From CAIVVT01 sp963838205 (lineage in GTDB: Bacteria > Acidobacteriota > Terriglobia > Bryobacterales > Bryobacteraceae), in NCBI GenBank assembly GCA_963838205.1, contig CAWIQF010000012.1, forward strand, positions 124,001-188,000: a stretch of DNA of 64,000 nucleotides, read 5' to 3'. Shown piece by piece: positions 1 to 8,637 of this stretch. The translations under genes and the position numbers were made by a program. Below the pieces are notes generated by a model. It was not told the origin of the DNA. It made no database searches and saw only the letters and a list, made by a program, of their open reading frames with translations. Numbering within the stretch: position 1 is the first letter of the stretch; every line of letters begins with the position of its first letter.

Positions 1-1
1 G

Positions 2-859
2 GTGCTGATCAAGATCGGCGCGATTCTGATCTTCTGTTTCGGGGCGGCGAGCGCCATCCGGCCGGAGAATTGGCATCCCTTCGCGCCCAACGGCTTCTCG
101 GGGGTGCTGACGGGCGCCTCGATCGTGTTTTTCACCTACATCGGTTTCGACTCGGTATCGACGGCGGCAGAAGAATGCAAGAACCCGCAGCGCGATTTGC
201 CGATCGGGATCATTTCGACGCTGATCGTGTGCACGATTCTGTACGGCGCGGTGTCGCTGGTGCTGACCGGCATCGTGCGCTACGACACGCTGGGCAGCGA
301 TTCGCCGGTGGCCGACGCCCTCAAAATGCTGGGCTTCAACCGGCTGCGGCTGATTGTGACCGCCGGGGCGCTGATGGGCATGATGTCGTCGCTGCTGGTG
401 TACCAGTACGGCCAGGCGCGGGTATGGTTCGCGATGTCGCGCGACGGATTGCTGCCGAAGATGTTCTCCGCCGTTCACAGAACCTACCAGACGCCGCACA
501 TCAGCACCTGGATCGCGGGCCTGTTCGTCGGCATTCCGGCCGGCATCTGGGACATCGCGACGTTCGCCGAGTTGTCCAATATCGGAACGCTGTTCGCCTT
601 CATTCTGGTGTCGGCGGGCGTCATCGTCCTGCGCAAGAAACAGCCCGAGCGGCGGCGCGCGTTCCGCGTGCCGTTCGTGCCGCTGTTCCCGCTGATCTCG
701 ATCGGCTGCTGCCTGGTGCTGATGATGGGCCTGCCGCTGCTGACGTGGCTGCGGTTTTTCGTGTGGCTGCTGATCGGGCTGGCGATCTACTGGTTCTACA
801 GCCGCTTCCGGAGCGCGCTGCACAAGACGGGTTTTTCGAAGGCCAGCGAAACATTGTGA
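2..859 (+). CDS. APC-family amino acid permease, C-terminal part (cut by window edge)
   Basis: Imports amino acids across the inner membrane by proton symport or exchange, as known for the APC superfamily; the substrate cannot be read from this fragment. The visible 285 residues are mostly hydrophobic helices. The stretch FFTYIGFDSVSTAAEE followed by NPQRDLP, near residues 41-66, is the typical TM6 region of cationic amino-acid/YfnA-type permeases. The last helices end in a short basic tail. Full proteins of this type are about 450-500 residues, so the first five or so helices lie upstream of the window. The open frame runs from the window edge, so the start shown is not the real one. A TATAAT hexamer at 862-867, just after the stop, may serve the next gene. 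Confidence 0.85.
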   Translation: MLIKIGAILIFCFGAASAIRPENWHPFAPNGFSGVLTGASIVFFTYIGFDSVSTAAEECKNPQRDLPIGIISTLIVCTILYGAVSLVLTGIVRYDTLGSDSPVADALKMLGFNRLRLIVTAGALMGMMSSLLVYQYGQARVWFAMSRDGLLPKMFSAVHRTYQTPHISTWIAGLFVGIPAGIWDIATFAELSNIGTLFAFILVSAGVIVLRKKQPERRRAFRVPFVPLFPLISIGCCLVLMMGLPLLTWLRFFVWLLIGLAIYWFYSRFRSALHKTGFSKASETL

Positions 860-895
860 TGTATAATTGATCGAAACAGATTTCTGCCTTCCTGT

Positions 896-1534
896 ATGAA
901 ACGGACGTTGCTCAGCGTGATTTTGTGCGCGGCGTCCTGGACGCTCGCGGCCCCGGCCCAGACGGAGCACCAGCACCATCCTCCGCAATCGGCCGCCGAA
1001 TACGCTCAGGTGCTGGAAGATCCCGCCCGGGATGCCTGGCAGAAGCCGCACGAAGTGCTCGAAGCGCTGCACCTGAAGGGCACGGAGACGATCGCCGACA
1101 TCGGCGCGGGCACGTGCTATTTCGCGCGGCGCTTCGCGCATCACGCCGCGCAGGTCTACGCGGTGGACATCGACGCCCAGCTGCTGGAGATCTGCCGGAA
1201 AGATGCGCCGACGAATCTCAAAACCGTTCTTTCCGTTCCGGACGATCCAAAGCTGGCCGACGGCGGCGCCGATATCGTCTTCTTTTGCGATGTTTTGCAC
1301 CACATCGCGAACCACAGCGCGTATCTTGAAAAGGTCAGGCGGGCGCTGAAGGACGGGGGCCGGGTGGTCGTAATCGACTTTCACAAACGGCCGCTGCCGG
1401 TGGGGCCGGGGCCCGAAATGAAGATCGCTCGCGAGACAATGGTGGAGGAGTTCAAACAAGCGGGGTTCCAGCGGGTGGAGGAATACGAGTTCCTGCCCTA
1501 CCAGTATTTCCTGGTGTTCGCGCGGACCCCATAA
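896..1534 (+). CDS. Exported class I SAM-dependent methyltransferase
   Basis: A 212-residue protein with an N-terminal signal peptide (residues 1-21, basic start, hydrophobic core, AAPAQ cleavage region) followed by a His-rich linker. It then has a Rossmann-type methyltransferase domain: motif I IADIGAGTCYFARRF near residues 62-76, an acidic motif II (VYAVDID), and FFCDVLHHI as motif IV. The family transfers a methyl group from AdoMet; the acceptor is unknown. Methyltransferases with signal peptides occur in soil bacteria, but periplasmic AdoMet supply is unclear, so export is itself an inference. It begins 36 bp after the permease stop and ends 10 bp before the next gene, so the three may be co-transcribed. 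The start is the only in-frame ATG that gives an intact signal peptide. Confidence 0.82.
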   Translation: MKRTLLSVILCAASWTLAAPAQTEHQHHPPQSAAEYAQVLEDPARDAWQKPHEVLEALHLKGTETIADIGAGTCYFARRFAHHAAQVYAVDIDAQLLEICRKDAPTNLKTVLSVPDDPKLADGGADIVFFCDVLHHIANHSAYLEKVRRALKDGGRVVVIDFHKRPLPVGPGPEMKIARETMVEEFKQAGFQRVEEYEFLPYQYFLVFARTP

Positions 1535-1544
1535 AGGCAAAGCG

Positions 1545-3221
1545 ATGGTCAACTGGGGCAATTGGGGATGGCTGGCGCCGGCCGCGCCGTGGATCGGAGC
1601 GGCGGTGGCGCTGGTCTCGGCGCTGCTGGCTTCGGCGACGGTGTGGGCGCGGTGGCGGCCCGAGCCGGGCGACGAGGCCGGCGGCATGCCGCTGTCGCTG
1701 CGCTGGATTCCGGCGCTGACGCTGGGCATCGCCAGCGCGGCGGTGGTGTGGCTGATGATGCCGCCGGGGCAGCCGGAACTGCAGATGGCGCTGGGCGCGG
1801 CGGCGGCGTTTGGCGTGACGGTGGCGTGCGCGTTGTGGCTCGGACGCACGGGCGAGCGGGCCGTGCGCGCGGCCCAGGAAGAGTCGTTCTGGCGGCTGAA
1901 CGCCGAAGCCGTGACGGCGCATATGCGGCACCTGTTCCTGCGCGAAGAGGTGATGGCTTACGCGGCGCAGGCGATCATGGAAGAGCTGCACGCCACGCGC
2001 CTGCACGTCTACCTGTTGAACAATCACAACTTCGAATTGGCCGCTTCCCTGCCCTCCCAGCCCGAACAGGTTGAAGTCTTCTCGAAGCGCGGATTGACGG
2101 CCGTGGCATTCTGTCCCAACCACAGGGTTCCGTTCGTGGACTACATCGACCCGCGGACGGGCGCGCCGGTGCGCTGGTCCTACGCCCTGCCCGGCACCAG
2201 CGCTTACGATATGGAGTCCGAGCAGAAGCGGCTGGAGGCCATGGGGGCCGAGGCCGGCGTGGCATTCTGGCGCAACTCGAAACTGGCCGGCTTCCTGCTG
2301 ATCGGAGGGCGGCTCAAGAGCGATCCGTTCAGCGATGCGCAGCGCGGATTCACGGTCGAAGTGGCGGCCGAAGTGGGCCGCATGATGGACGTGCTGGGCG
2401 GGGGCGCCGAGCGCCTGGCGCAGTTGCGGGCGGCCGAGGAGCACGTGAAGACGCAAAACGAGATGGCGGTGCTGGTACGGCGGCGCATGGCTCCGCCGGA
2501 CTTGGCCGAGGTGGCGGGGCTGGAGTTCGGAGTCTCCACCGACCACGCCGGCGCCGGACGCGCCGCGTTCTGCGACACCGTCGTTCTGCCCGCTTCGGCG
2601 CTGGGCGTGGCGATGGCCGAGACGGACTCGACGGGCCCGCAGGCGGCCGCGGATATGGTGCGTCTGCAGGCGCTGCTGCGCAGCCGGTTCTACGTCTACG
2701 GCGAGGACCTGCGCGAGATGCTCGAATCGGTGGAACGCGCCATGACCGCCGGCGAGGCGCCGGAGCTGCCGGTGCGCCTGCTGCTGGGGCGCTACGATGC
2801 GCGCACGCGGCGCTTCGTCTACATCAACGCGGGTTACGAGCCGCCGGTGCTGATGAAGAATCGCGGCGACGGCTCGGAGACGCGGCGGCTGGGCGTGACG
2901 GGACGGGCGCTGGCCGGCGGCGGCGCGGCCGATTGGGTGGTCGAAGAGATCGAACTACGGCGGCGGGACCTGCTGGTACTGCTCAGTCCCGGGCTGGTGC
3001 GCTCGGTGAATCCGCAAGACAAGTGGAGCGAGTCCGTGCTGATGGAGCAACTGCTGGATCTGGAGATCCACTCCGCGGCGGCGATGGCCCAGCGGCTGCT
3101 GCTGGAAGCGCCTGCGCCCGAGGACAGCGCCACTCCGGCCGCCGAACGCAGCGTGATCGTACTGCGGCCCTCGGAGATCGCGGTGCGGCCCCTGGTGTTG
3201 ACGGCGCGGGCCGGCGCGTAG
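1545..3221 (+). CDS. Membrane GAF protein with degenerate SpoIIE/PP2C-like domain
   Basis: A 558-residue protein. Three hydrophobic segments lie near residues 8-36, 52-72 and 80-101. A GAF-like sensor region follows (about 118-285), and the C-terminal domain (about 325-548) has the layout of a SpoIIE/RsbU PP2C phosphatase, including YINAGYEPPVLM, which corresponds to the usual 'y.NAGH.pp.l'. The metal-binding positions look lost: where the family has a DVMGKG-type motif this protein has AETDSTG, the TDG motif is replaced by SPG (LLVLLSPGLV), and the final DD.T motif is absent (AERSVIVLRP). It is therefore probably a pseudophosphatase that binds a partner rather than dephosphorylating an anti-sigma antagonist. 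The neighbouring genes do not identify a partner. Confidence 0.72.
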   Translation: MVNWGNWGWLAPAAPWIGAAVALVSALLASATVWARWRPEPGDEAGGMPLSLRWIPALTLGIASAAVVWLMMPPGQPELQMALGAAAAFGVTVACALWLGRTGERAVRAAQEESFWRLNAEAVTAHMRHLFLREEVMAYAAQAIMEELHATRLHVYLLNNHNFELAASLPSQPEQVEVFSKRGLTAVAFCPNHRVPFVDYIDPRTGAPVRWSYALPGTSAYDMESEQKRLEAMGAEAGVAFWRNSKLAGFLLIGGRLKSDPFSDAQRGFTVEVAAEVGRMMDVLGGGAERLAQLRAAEEHVKTQNEMAVLVRRRMAPPDLAEVAGLEFGVSTDHAGAGRAAFCDTVVLPASALGVAMAETDSTGPQAAADMVRLQALLRSRFYVYGEDLREMLESVERAMTAGEAPELPVRLLLGRYDARTRRFVYINAGYEPPVLMKNRGDGSETRRLGVTGRALAGGGAADWVVEEIELRRRDLLVLLSPGLVRSVNPQDKWSESVLMEQLLDLEIHSAAAMAQRLLLEAPAPEDSATPAAERSVIVLRPSEIAVRPLVLTARAGA

Positions 3222-3254
3222 CCTCTTCCAGATCGGAGCCGCGGCTGGTCGCGG

Positions 3255-3701
3255 CTAACGCCGGCGGCGCGAGTAGCTGGCGGTGATGCTCGAATAGACG
3301 CCGCCGCGTGGCTGGAATTCCCCTGTCACGGTCATCTGGCGCGGCTTCGCGGCGCGCACGCAGTCCTCGAGAAAATGGTTGACCACGTTCTCCTGGAAGA
3401 TGCCCAGGTTGCGGTAGGCGAGCATATACAACTTCAGGCTCTTGAACTCCAGGCACAGCTTGTCGGGCACGTAACTGATGGTGATGGCGCCATGATCGGG
3501 CAGACCGGTGCGCGGACAAACGGAAGTGAACTCCGGCATGGAAATCTCAATCTGGTAGTCGTTTGAATACTGGTTGGGCCAGCATTCGATGTCCGGGAAT
3601 TGGACGCGCACGCCGGCCGCGGCGTGTTGGTCGGTGTACAGGCGCTCGGACTGCTTGCGGCTCAGGCCGCGCTGCGGCTTCTTGGTGGGCATTGAATCCA
3701 T
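3255..3701 (-). CDS. queF: NADPH-dependent preQ0 reductase QueF
   Basis: Reduces the nitrile of 7-cyano-7-deazaguanine (preQ0) to preQ1 with NADPH in queuosine biosynthesis, in the cytosol. The sequence shows the family signature PEFTSVCPRTGLPDHG, with the nucleophilic Cys and the following Asp, then EFKSLKLYMLAYRN and NLGIFQENVVNHFLEDC. At about 148 residues it matches the short, unimodular (B. subtilis-type) QueF. The ATG at 3701 is chosen; another in-frame ATG lies 9 bp downstream at 3692, and the ribosome site does not decide between them. It is convergent with the preceding plus-strand gene, with 33 bp between the stops. That gap contains an inverted repeat (AGCCGCG/CGCGGCT, 3237-3256) without a T-run. 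No other queuosine genes are seen nearby. Confidence 0.95.
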   Translation of the reverse strand: MDSMPTKKPQRGLSRKQSERLYTDQHAAAGVRVQFPDIECWPNQYSNDYQIEISMPEFTSVCPRTGLPDHGAITISYVPDKLCLEFKSLKLYMLAYRNLGIFQENVVNHFLEDCVRAAKPRQMTVTGEFQPRGGVYSSITASYSRRRR

Positions 3702-3771
3702 TGTCCAACAGGAAGCGGCGAGCGCGGATGCGCCGCTGTATGGAACCACGCGGCGAACTGAGGCAAACGAG

Positions 3772-4554
3772 CTAGCGGCCGTGGCGGCCGAACAGCCTGC
3801 TCAGAAAGCCACCGGAGGCGGCGCGGTCGGGCTTGGGCATCCAGGATTCGACGGGCTCGCCATCGATGACCGCGCGCGGGTGCGCGACGAACAGCAGTTC
3901 CGCGAGTTCGCCGCCGTAGTGCGACGTCACCCACTGGAAGGCGAGGTCGAGGCGCGGCGGGCGTCCGCGCAGATCGTGGCCGTCGCTGGCGACGAAGTGG
4001 GCCAGCCCCTTTTCGATCATGGAAACGGCGAAGCGCTGCGCCTTCGGGCCGAATCGACCGAGCAGCGACTGCGCGGTCAACTGCATGTAGCGGCCCTGCG
4101 CGACCCACTCCTCGATGCGCTCCATCCGATCCTGCAGCAGCGGGTTACGCTCGGGGTGCGTCAAAATGATGCGCATCCCGGCGTGCTCCAACTCCTCCCA
4201 CATGCGGCCGGTGTTCTGGAAGATCAGCATGTTGGAGAGTTCCATCAGCAGGTAGGGCCCGGCGTTGATGGTGTAGCGCGTGGGGTGCGCGAGCGCGTCC
4301 TGGATGTTGTCCAGCATGAGATGGAAATCGCAGCCGCGCACGATCCGGATGCCCTCGCCGACACGCTCCTGCGCCGCGGCGAGCAGCGCATCGACCTTCT
4401 CCGGATCGAACTTGTATTGAGTGTCGGCATGCGGCGAGGCGACGATGACCGTCGTGCCGGTGTCGCGGGCCAGGCGCAGCAACTCGACGGTGTTCTCCAT
4501 GGTTTCGGCGCCGTCGTCGAGACCCGGCAGGATGTGGCTGTGGATATCGATCAT
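3772..4554 (-). CDS. CpsB/CapC (YwqE)-type PHP-domain tyrosine-protein phosphatase
   Basis: A 260-residue PHP-fold metal-dependent hydrolase of the CpsB/YwqE family. Members dephosphorylate the tyrosine kinases that control capsule and exopolysaccharide export. Metal-binding motifs are in order: DIHSHILPGLDDG at the N-terminus, SPHADTQY, HPERN, and SDGHD near the C-terminus. Length matches the family (about 245-260). No BY-kinase or polysaccharide gene is visible in the window, so the substrate is unknown. The ATG overlaps the stop of the upstream membrane-protein gene by 4 bp (ATGA at 4551-4554), which implies translational coupling. The C-terminus carries a short basic extension (GGFLSRLFGRHGR). 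Confidence 0.88.
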   Translation of the reverse strand: MIDIHSHILPGLDDGAETMENTVELLRLARDTGTTVIVASPHADTQYKFDPEKVDALLAAAQERVGEGIRIVRGCDFHLMLDNIQDALAHPTRYTINAGPYLLMELSNMLIFQNTGRMWEELEHAGMRIILTHPERNPLLQDRMERIEEWVAQGRYMQLTAQSLLGRFGPKAQRFAVSMIEKGLAHFVASDGHDLRGRPPRLDLAFQWVTSHYGGELAELLFVAHPRAVIDGEPVESWMPKPDRAASGGFLSRLFGRHGR

Positions 4555-5075
4555 TTACCCGCGGCTTCCATCTGCGTGATGCGGGTCACGATCCCGTCAA
4601 CGTCTTCCAGTTCGAGCACGAAGCCGCGCCGTTTCTCGATGTCGGCGACGGAGCGCTGGAAACTCGCCGCCACGGTGCGATCGGTCAGCGACCCGCCGGG
4701 GAAGCGCTCTTTTGTATGAACAACGGGATTGAAGCGCCCGCCGTAAGCCTTGTAGTAGTCGAGGAAGCGGTCCAGGTCGCCCTGCGTGACGGGAGCGCCG
4801 TCGATCTCGGTACCGTCGGCCAGCACGACTTTCAGGCGCGCCTCGCGGATGACGAAAAGCACGTCGGCTGGATTGTGGATGCGCACTTCGAGCACCGCCA
4901 GCGCGGCCGCATCGTCGGTCGGAATCAGGCGCGTCTTCAGGAGCCGCGCCTCCAGGCGCACCTGGGCGCCGCGATTGCCCCACAGGATCAGTGCGACGAT
5001 CAGCGCCACGATGCCGCAGGCGATCAGCAGATACTTGGCGAAGGCGGGGATCTGGAACTGGGGTTTGTGTGCCAC
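4551..5075 (-). CDS. Hypothetical single-pass membrane protein
   Basis: About 174 residues from the GTG at 5075. A short soluble start (HKPQFQIPAFAK) is followed by one strong transmembrane helix (YLLIACGIVALIVALILW) and an exposed domain of about 135 residues. The domain contains LEVRIHNPADVLFVIREARL and a charged C-terminus. The open frame extends upstream to 5240, but that extension is Arg/Pro-rich and not protein-like, so the GTG start is preferred; a purine-rich GGAAAGAAG lies about 17 bp upstream. The stop overlaps the PHP-phosphatase start by 4 bp. I do not recognise the family. The layout, a membrane anchor with a beta-rich ectodomain coupled to a CpsB-like phosphatase, would suit an envelope role, but that is only inference. 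Confidence 0.65.
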   Translation of the reverse strand: MAHKPQFQIPAFAKYLLIACGIVALIVALILWGNRGAQVRLEARLLKTRLIPTDDAAALAVLEVRIHNPADVLFVIREARLKVVLADGTEIDGAPVTQGDLDRFLDYYKAYGGRFNPVVHTKERFPGGSLTDRTVAASFQRSVADIEKRRGFVLELEDVDGIVTRITQMEAAGK

Positions 5076-5196
5076 GGCGCTGCTTGTCTTTCTTCTTTCC
5101 TCAGAGCGGCGATGGGCCGGACGCGGGGCCCGCGGCCTCAACCTACTCAGTCTATCCAAGGGCGGAGGCGGGACAGGCAGTGCGCGGCGAAGGGAC

Positions 5197-6360
5197 TCAA
5201 TCGCCGAGCAGTTTGCCGTAGCCTTCCAGGCCGGGCGCACGGTCGAAGACGGCCTTCATCGCGGCAGTAATCGGGATCGCCAGAACCAGCCCCGCGCCGC
5301 CCCAGAGGATATACCAGACCATCAGCGCGACCGTCACTGCGAGCGGGTTCAAATGCACGCGCGCGCCCACGAGTTTGGGGTACAGCAGATTCAAGGCGAC
5401 CAGGTGCAGCACCGCGATGCCCAGGGCTACGAGCAGGTACGGCCCCCAGTTGTCGAAGACCGGCAGCGCGGCGATGAACGGAGGCAGCAGCGCCAGCGGC
5501 AGCCCCAGGTACGGGACGAGACTCAGGAAACCGCTCAGCGGTCCGGCCACCTGCCAATGCGGAACGCGGTTGAAATAGAAAAACGCCGCGCTCAACACCG
5601 AGAGCAGCACGCCGAGCAGGAAATTGCCTACCACGTAGGCCCGCGTCACGTCGGCAATGCTGCGCAGACTGCGGTCCAGCATGTCCCGCGACTGGCCGCC
5701 CGCCAGCTCCAGCAGCCCGCGCCGCAGATGGTCCCGCCAACTCAGGAAGAAGTAAACCAGAAAGGGCACGAAAGAGGCGAGCAGCAGAGCATCGGAGAAG
5801 CGCGACAGCGAATCCCAGGCGAGGTTGACCAGATCGGACGGCTCCTGCTTGATGTGAACCTCCTGCACGGCGCTCTGCGGAGTGGCCACGGGGCCGGTCT
5901 TCCTGCTCCTAGCCGACGATTTGGCCGGCGTCTCGGGGGGCTGGATCCGGCGCAACCGCGGAGGAATGAGCGCCTCCTCAAGCGACAACTGCACTTCCTC
6001 CGCCTTCAGCGTGGCCGAATCGACGAGCTCGGCGATGCGCTTGCTGTAGTTGGGCATCTCGGCCCAGAAGCCGACGGCTTGCGACCAGGCGCCGAGCAGT
6101 GCGAGATACAGCGCGCCGAGCATCAGCGAACAGGCGAGGAAACTGGCGAAGCCGCGCCGAATGCGCAGCCGCATGAGCAACTGCACCAGCGGCTCGAGAA
6201 TGAAGGCCAGCAGAACCGCACTGATCAGCGTGATGAAAAGCGGGCGCGCGACGCGCAACAACCACGCCGCCAGGCACACCGCCAGCAGAGTCGCAGCCAC
6301 GCGCACGGCTTGTGGTTCGGAAGCTGCCGGGCTGGGTGGTGGCTCTGTCGGAGTGTCCAT
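5197..6360 (-). CDS. AI-2E family transporter (PerM/TqsA-like permease)
   Basis: A 387-residue integral membrane protein. The N-terminus has TM pairs (VAATLLAVCLAAWLLRV, FITLISAVLLAFILEPLV, FLACSLMLGALYLALLG). A soluble loop follows (about residues 115-190), then another cluster of helices that includes VPYLGLPLALLPPFIAALP and MVWYILWGGAGLVLAIPI, both typical of the AI-2E/PerM family. Known members export autoinducer-2, small molecules or ions; no substrate can be assigned here. The central loop holds an unusual basic, Ser/Pro-rich insert (TPAKSSARSRKTGPVATPQ). The gene stands alone, with about 120 bp to the downstream membrane-protein gene. A stretch of 277 bp without a recognisable gene separates it from 6638. 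Confidence 0.88.
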   Translation of the reverse strand: MDTPTEPPPSPAASEPQAVRVAATLLAVCLAAWLLRVARPLFITLISAVLLAFILEPLVQLLMRLRIRRGFASFLACSLMLGALYLALLGAWSQAVGFWAEMPNYSKRIAELVDSATLKAEEVQLSLEEALIPPRLRRIQPPETPAKSSARSRKTGPVATPQSAVQEVHIKQEPSDLVNLAWDSLSRFSDALLLASFVPFLVYFFLSWRDHLRRGLLELAGGQSRDMLDRSLRSIADVTRAYVVGNFLLGVLLSVLSAAFFYFNRVPHWQVAGPLSGFLSLVPYLGLPLALLPPFIAALPVFDNWGPYLLVALGIAVLHLVALNLLYPKLVGARVHLNPLAVTVALMVWYILWGGAGLVLAIPITAAMKAVFDRAPGLEGYGKLLGD

Positions 6361-6637
6361 CTGATTCCCGCGAGGGAGGGTTTTCCCCAGTTTAGCCCAG
6401 ATGCTCCGAACAACTATTCAAATTCGCGTTTTTCGCGATTTCAGGTGTGCGGCAGTCCGCGGGCAGCCCACGGAGGATCTGCGAAAACTCCTGGACAGAT
6501 GGCTCCGTGAGCCCGGGGCTTGGGGGACGAATGGCTCTGCCCTTACGGCGCACTGGATGCAGTGCGTGGATAAAGAGAGTTGGGCGCGCCTGGGACCGAG
6601 ACGCGAAGTCGCCGTGTGGAGGCGGCGGGCGGAATCG

Positions 6638-7285
6638 CTAGCGGCGGATCAGAACTTCCTGCAGGCTCTCTCGGCTGACGAAGAACTTCACTTCGCGGTA
6701 GCTCTGGAACAGCTTCTGGATCGTGCGCGGATTAAACGTCTGCATGCGGCGTGCCGGCGGCTGCTCGCGCATTTGCAGCGTCTGGCCGTCCAGAATCCGG
6801 CAAACGTAGGGCGCGCGGTCGGCGCCGCTGGAATCCGTCCGGAACAGCGCCAGCAGGAAAGCATCCGGCGCCAGTATGCGATGCAGCCGCGCGACGAGCG
6901 CTTCGGCGATCTGCGGAGGCAGAAACTGCAACCGGTCCCAGATCAGAATCGCGTCGGCCGACTGGTCGGGAAAATCCATCACCGAAGCGACGAACTCCTC
7001 GATGCGGCCAGCCTGGAAGACACCTTCCTCCTGTTCCTTGGCCGAGAAGAAATACTCGTAGGAGCGAAGCAAATGGTCAACGTACAGCCGGTGGCCGGCT
7101 CCGCTGACGATATCCGTGATGAAGTCGATGTTGTCCTGAATCGGACCGCCGAAGTCCAGCACATGCAGTGGACGGCCTTCCTGGAGGGAAGCGACGAGGG
7201 CCTGCAGGCCGTGACTCTTACGGGAGTCGGGAGCGGCCGCGGCGCCCGCAGGGCCCGCCGCGGCGCGCGAGGGTGAAACGTTCAT
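6638..7285 (-). CDS. Methyltransferase-like protein adjoining bactofilin
   Basis: A 215-residue cytosolic protein with a degenerate class I methyltransferase fold. HVLDFGGPIQDNIDFITDI (about residues 41-59) replaces the canonical glycine-rich motif I, and ADAILIWDRLQFLPP (about 111-125) sits where motif IV is expected. The glycine-rich loop is poor (GGP rather than GxGxG), so AdoMet binding is uncertain. It follows bactofilin with a 4-bp overlap (7282-7285), so the two are co-translated. The pairing suggests a role at a bactofilin-organised envelope site, but this is inference. The first 25 residues are Ala/Pro-rich and probably disordered. Confidence 0.66.
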   Translation of the reverse strand: MNVSPSRAAAGPAGAAAAPDSRKSHGLQALVASLQEGRPLHVLDFGGPIQDNIDFITDIVSGAGHRLYVDHLLRSYEYFFSAKEQEEGVFQAGRIEEFVASVMDFPDQSADAILIWDRLQFLPPQIAEALVARLHRILAPDAFLLALFRTDSSGADRAPYVCRILDGQTLQMREQPPARRMQTFNPRTIQKLFQSYREVKFFVSRESLQEVLIRR

Positions 7286-7848
7286 CCTTTACGCGGTTCT
7301 CCATGCCGCGGCTCAATCTGAGCGGGCGTCGCATTGGGCAGCGCTGGCTGAACGGGGGCTTCGGGCGCCGCACGCTGCACGGCAGTCTTGGGAGGTTCCA
7401 CCCGCACGGTCTCGATGTTGCCCTTGAAGTAGGCCTCTTCTTCGATTACCGGCCGGGCCGTGCGCATGTCGCCCAGCACGCGGGCATTGCGCTTGATCTC
7501 GACCTTTTCCACTGCCTCCGTGTTGCCGTGGACGGTCCCATAAACGACCACTTCCCGGGCCCGGATACCGCCCTGGACGTGACCGCCGGCGCCCACCGTG
7601 AGCTTGTTCTCCGGCAGGTCGACGTCGCCCTCGATCCGGCCATCCACGACCAGGTCCTCGCGTCCCGAAATCTTGCCGGTGAGAATGAGGCTCTTGCCGA
7701 TCAAAGCGCCGCCTCGTGTCACGGCTTCGTCTGGTCTCCGACTCGGGTAGGCCGAGGTCGGGATCGCCTCTCGCGCCGAGCTGGGCACAGCCGTCTGAGC
7801 CGGCTCCGGACGAACCGGAAGATCATCTTTTTTCGGTTTATTCCACAT
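7282..7848 (-). CDS. Bactofilin (polymer-forming cytoskeletal protein)
   Basis: A 188-residue bactofilin. The family self-assembles into nucleotide-free filaments made of right-handed beta-helices and places cell-wall enzymes, stalk factors or chromosome machinery. The core (about residues 47-155) shows the repeating pattern of the family: GKSLILTGKISGREDLVVDG, RIEGDVDLPENKLTVG, VVVYGTVHGN and RNARVLGDMRTARPVIEE. Pro/Arg-rich disordered tails flank the core, as is usual. The start is ATG at 7848. The stop overlaps the next gene by 4 bp. The plus-strand GAF gene begins 160 bp away on the other side. Confidence 0.93.
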   Translation of the reverse strand: MWNKPKKDDLPVRPEPAQTAVPSSAREAIPTSAYPSRRPDEAVTRGGALIGKSLILTGKISGREDLVVDGRIEGDVDLPENKLTVGAGGHVQGGIRAREVVVYGTVHGNTEAVEKVEIKRNARVLGDMRTARPVIEEEAYFKGNIETVRVEPPKTAVQRAAPEAPVQPALPNATPAQIEPRHGEPRKG

Positions 7849-8007
7849 GGTGCGTCGTTATTCCCCCGTGATTGCTGGCTTGAACTTGCGACCTATGCGC
7901 GCAGGCGGCCGGAGCTGCCCCGACCACTTCGTTTCATTCTCCGCCCAAACGGGCACCCATTGCCAGCTTTGAATTCGATACTTCCCGGCAAGGGGCATAA
8001 TGAAGTC

Positions 8008-8637
8008 GTGGCCCGAGTCAAAGACCTCGAATCCCAACTGCAGCGCCTGGAACAGCAAATCGGCGTCTACCAGCGCATCAGCCGCCTGATGGTGCGCGCC
8101 CTCAGTCTTTCGGAAACGCTGCAGGCCGTGGTGCGCCTGATCAAGGAGTTCACCGACTGCGATTCCTGCCTGCTCTACCTGATCGAAGAAGATCAACTGG
8201 TCCTTTGCGCCTCCTCCAACCCCCACCCGCTGGAAATCGGCAAGGTGCGGTTGAAGATTGACGAGGGCCTGACCGGCTGGGTGGCCCGCGAGCGCAAGAT
8301 GCTCGCCATTTCGCTCGAGGCCTACAAGGATCCCCGCTTCAAGACCTTCACGAATCTCCCCGAAGACTCCTACGAAGCGTTCCTCTCGGTGCCCGTGATC
8401 GCCCGCAACCGGGTCATCGGCGTGATCAACGTCCAGCACCGCATGCCGCGCCGCCATCCCGGCGCCGAGATGGAACTCCTGACTACCGTGGGCGAGCAGA
8501 TCGGGTGCCTGCTGGCGCTGGCGCGCCTTGCGCCGGCGAGCTTGGAACAGGCCAGCCACGTGGAACTCGTCCGCCAGGGCGGCCGCGTCGGGACGAGGGC
8601 CGAGAGCCAAGACGCAGCGGAGGAATCGGAATTATGA
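8008..8637 (+). CDS. GAF-domain sensory protein with N-terminal coiled coil
   Basis: About 209 residues from the GTG at 8008. Residues 1-30 (VKDLESQLQRLEQQIGVYQRI) form a coiled coil. A single GAF domain follows (about 35-175), with CDSCLLYLIEEDQLVLCA, EGLTGWVARERKMLAI and FLSVPVIARNRVIGVINVQ. Family members bind small ligands, haem or bilins; the ligand is not evident here. There is no kinase, cyclase or DNA-binding domain, so it probably signals through a partner. AAGGGG at 7990-7995 lies 12 bp upstream of the GTG. The frame is open further upstream, but that sequence is antisense to bactofilin. The stop overlaps the next ATG (ATGA at 8634-8637). Confidence 0.82.
   Translation: MARVKDLESQLQRLEQQIGVYQRISRLMVRALSLSETLQAVVRLIKEFTDCDSCLLYLIEEDQLVLCASSNPHPLEIGKVRLKIDEGLTGWVARERKMLAISLEAYKDPRFKTFTNLPEDSYEAFLSVPVIARNRVIGVINVQHRMPRRHPGAEMELLTTVGEQIGCLLALARLAPASLEQASHVELVRQGGRVGTRAESQDAAEESEL

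Noticed and set aside
6361..6637. A gene in the gap between the AI-2E and methyltransferase-like genes
   Set aside because: Open frames there are shadows of the neighbouring gene; no ribosome site or protein-like composition was found.
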